Source: JBLHKS01 sp047620505
GTDB taxonomy: Bacteria; Verrucomicrobiota; Verrucomicrobiia; Verrucomicrobiales; DEV007
Direction: 5' to 3'
DNA length: 42,421 bases
NCBI GenBank assembly: GCA_047620505.1
Contig: JBLHKS010000043.1
Span: 1-42,421, forward strand
Part shown: piece after piece, positions 40,901 through 42,421 of the stretch
Layout: each line of letters starts with the position of its first letter
How positions within the stretch are numbered: position 1 is the first letter of the stretch
Program-made: the position numbers and the translations under genes
Notes under the pieces: generated by a model
The model's input: the letters and a program-made list of their open reading frames with translations, nothing else
Databases searched by the model: none
What the model was told of the DNA's origin: nothing

Positions 40901-42421
40901 ATGCGAATCTTGAGTTTCATCCCAGCGCTCGCGATGCCGTTTTTTTGTGCGGCGGCGGAGGTCGAGTTTAACCGAGATATCCGACCGATTCTTTCCGACA
41001 ACTGTTTCAAATGTCATGGGCCGGACTCGGCCTCTCGCAAAGCGGATTTGCGGCTCGATCGCGAGGAGGATGCTCGAGACGCGATCGATCCAGGCAATCC
41101 GAAAGGCAGCGAGTTGATCGCTCGGGTTTTTCACGACGATCCAGACGAGGTGATGCCGCCGCCGGATTCGAACCTGAAACTGAGCGCGAGTCAGCAGCAG
41201 CTGCTGCGGGATTGGATTGCTCAAGGAGCGAAGTGGGAGGCGCACTGGGCGCTGATTCCGCCAGCTCGGGAAGACGGTCGGAAGTTAGACGATTTCATCG
41301 AGGCTGAGCTGACCGAAGCAGGCTTGAAGCTTTCGAAACCGGCCGATTTGCCGACTTTGATTCGTCGGGTAACGCTGGACCTGACCGGCCTGCCGCCGAC
41401 TCCGGCAGAAGTCGATGCGTTTCTGGAAAATCCGAACTACGAGGCGCTCGTCGATCGGTTGCTGCGTTCTCCGCGTTACGCCGAGCGAATGACCTGGCAG
41501 TGGCTCGAAGCGGCGCGCTTCGCGGACACCGATGGTTATCAAAACGACGGCCCGCGCGACATGTGGCGATGGCGAGATTGGGTGATCGAGGCTTACGCAG
41601 AAAATAAGCCGTACGACGATTTCACGATCGAGCAACTGGCTGGCGATTTGCTTCCGGATGCGACTCTGGATGACCGGATCGCGACCGGATTTAACCGAAA
41701 TCATCGCTACAATTCCGAAGCCGGCCTGGTTCTTGAGGAGTTTCTGCTGGAGAACGCCGTCGATCGTGTGGACACGACGTCAACTGTCTGGATGGGGCTG
41801 ACGATGGGCTGCGCGCGCTGTCACGATCACAAATTCGATCCGATCACGCAGAAAGAATATTACCAATTGATCGCGTTCTTCGACAACGTGCCGGAGTCCG
41901 GTCGGGCGATCAAATTCGGCAACTCAGAGCCGTGGATCCCGGCACCGACGCCGGATCAGGCGAGCGAATTGGCGAAGCTGGACGCGGAGGTCGAGCAGGC
42001 GCGTGAGGCCCTGACAGAGGCAAAAAACGAGATCTCCAAGGCGATGACTGGGTGGGCGCCGGCTTCTGAAAACGAGCAGCTGCTGGAAGACGGCCTGACT
42101 CGATTGCCTGAGCCGAAAAAGGTGGAAGGCCTGGTTTGCAATGAGCGATTTTCGATCGCATTCCGGATGACGCCGGAGCAGGTCGACTCAGGCGCGGTGC
42201 TTTCGAACGAAACGGCCGACACGACTCGCAAAGGGATGCTTGTCGAATTCGTTGACGGGCGACTTCGGTTTTACATCATCAGCCGCTGGATTTCCGGAGT
42301 CGCGGCGATTGAAACCGAACGCAAATTCGCGCCAGGTGAGACCGTCCACGTGATGCTGACGAATGACGGTAGCCAGCGAGTTGGTGGGATGCGGATTTTC
42401 GTCGACGGCGAGCCAGCGGAG
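40901..42421 (+). CDS. PSCyt1-DUF1549 protein with LamG-type domain (3' end outside window)
   Basis: This is the 5' 507 codons of a third large PSCyt1-family protein, running off the window. ATG 40901 gives a signal peptide (MRILSFIPALAMPFFCAAA). PSCyt1 follows with FNRDIRPILSDNCFKCHGPD (Cys35-Cys38-His39) and DPDEVMPPPDSNLKLSA. DUF1549 covers about 130-330 (IRRVTLDLTGLPPTPAEVDA, RFADTDGYQNDGPRDMWRWR, NRNHRYNSEAG, second CxxCH at about 304-308, CARCHDHKFDP). A coiled coil (QASELAKLDAEVEQAREALT) leads into a LamG-like region (ISRWISGVAAIETERKFAPG, MRIFVDGEPAE). DUF1553 is expected beyond the window. It sits 60 bases after higA. Confidence 0.9.
   Translation, partial: MRILSFIPALAMPFFCAAAEVEFNRDIRPILSDNCFKCHGPDSASRKADLRLDREEDARDAIDPGNPKGSELIARVFHDDPDEVMPPPDSNLKLSASQQQLLRDWIAQGAKWEAHWALIPPAREDGRKLDDFIEAELTEAGLKLSKPADLPTLIRRVTLDLTGLPPTPAEVDAFLENPNYEALVDRLLRSPRYAERMTWQWLEAARFADTDGYQNDGPRDMWRWRDWVIEAYAENKPYDDFTIEQLAGDLLPDATLDDRIATGFNRNHRYNSEAGLVLEEFLLENAVDRVDTTSTVWMGLTMGCARCHDHKFDPITQKEYYQLIAFFDNVPESGRAIKFGNSEPWIPAPTPDQASELAKLDAEVEQAREALTEAKNEISKAMTGWAPASENEQLLEDGLTRLPEPKKVEGLVCNERFSIAFRMTPEQVDSGAVLSNETADTTRKGMLVEFVDGRLRFYIISRWISGVAAIETERKFAPGETVHVMLTNDGSQRVGGMRIFVDGEPAE
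41194..41207. repeat. Dispersed palindrome copy 24
   Basis: A 14-bp palindrome GCAGCAGCTGCTGC in the 40.9 kb PSCyt1 gene, phase Gln-Gln-Leu-Leu. Confidence 0.9.
42075..42084. repeat. Dispersed palindrome copy 25
   Basis: A 10-bp core in the coiled coil/LamG junction of the 40.9 kb gene (NEQLLED), 869 bases after copy 24. Confidence 0.85.

Noticed and set aside
9756..41286. Frequent TTA-G and CTA-A leucine codon contexts (GTTAG/CTAAC), which create out-of-frame stops
   Set aside because: A rough expectation for this pentamer at this GC content is several dozen, so no clear excess; needs codon-aware counting.
1..42421. CRISPR array, insertion sequence or prophage
   Set aside because: No regularly spaced direct repeats, no transposase or integrase, and no terminal inverted repeats were seen. 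The dispersed palindrome is irregularly spaced and lies within genes.

Overview
The window looks like chromosomal DNA of a Verrucomicrobiota-type bacterium, or a close relative in the PVC group. The evidence is the load of PVC-typical gene families (DUF1592/1588, DUF1552, DUF1501, three large PSCyt1-DUF1549-DUF1553 proteins, a formylglycine sulfatase, a DUF2339 membrane protein), the many Tat-like leaders, and a secreted CAP/Calx-beta protein with the 'FEYFLG' C-terminal style of this group. GC content is in the mid to upper 50s by eye. Coding density is high; only one gene-free stretch exceeds 300 bases. No tRNA, rRNA, insertion sequence or CRISPR array was seen.

Layout. 1-8.4 kb: 3' part of a DUF1592/1588 protein, a secreted CAP/Calx-beta protein, a DUF1552 protein and a tightly coupled sulfatase. 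8.4-14.0 kb: a DUF2339 multi-pass membrane protein, a Tat-exported sugar isomerase-like TIM barrel and a lipoprotein with a duplicated domain. 14.0-14.4 kb: an intergenic region with a candidate minus-strand structured RNA that has its own promoter and terminator. 14.4-21.5 kb: a small secreted protein, a convergent pair (HEAT lipoprotein plus Lon-N-domain protein), then a DUF1549/1553 gene followed by its usual partner DUF1501. 21.5-24.9 kb, minus strand: DUF3311 protein, sodium:solute symporter and enolase-superfamily enzyme, which read as an uptake-plus-catabolism unit. 24.9-25.4 kb: ParE-type toxin-antitoxin pair. 25.5-31.9 kb: an AddB-like nuclease followed one base later by an AddA-like helicase-nuclease, the double-strand-break processing machine. 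32.0-36.5 kb: GHL10 glycosidase-like protein, a secreted protein with a degenerate Lon-protease-like domain, and a TMEM43 protein. 36.5-40.1 kb, minus strand: a LamG-PSCyt1-DUF1549-DUF1553 protein. 40.2-40.8 kb: higBA toxin-antitoxin. 40.9 kb to the end: 5' part of a third PSCyt1-DUF1549 protein.

The most striking signal is not a gene. The palindrome AGCAGCTGCT occurs 25 times exactly, 20 of them as the 12-mer CAGCAGCTGCTG, about once per 1.7 kb, against roughly 0.04 expected for a random 10-mer. It lies inside unrelated genes on both strands, in two codon phases (Gln-Gln-Leu-Leu or Ala-Ala-Ala), and once between genes. This resembles a highly iterated palindrome like cyanobacterial HIP1 (GCGATCGC), but with a different sequence.
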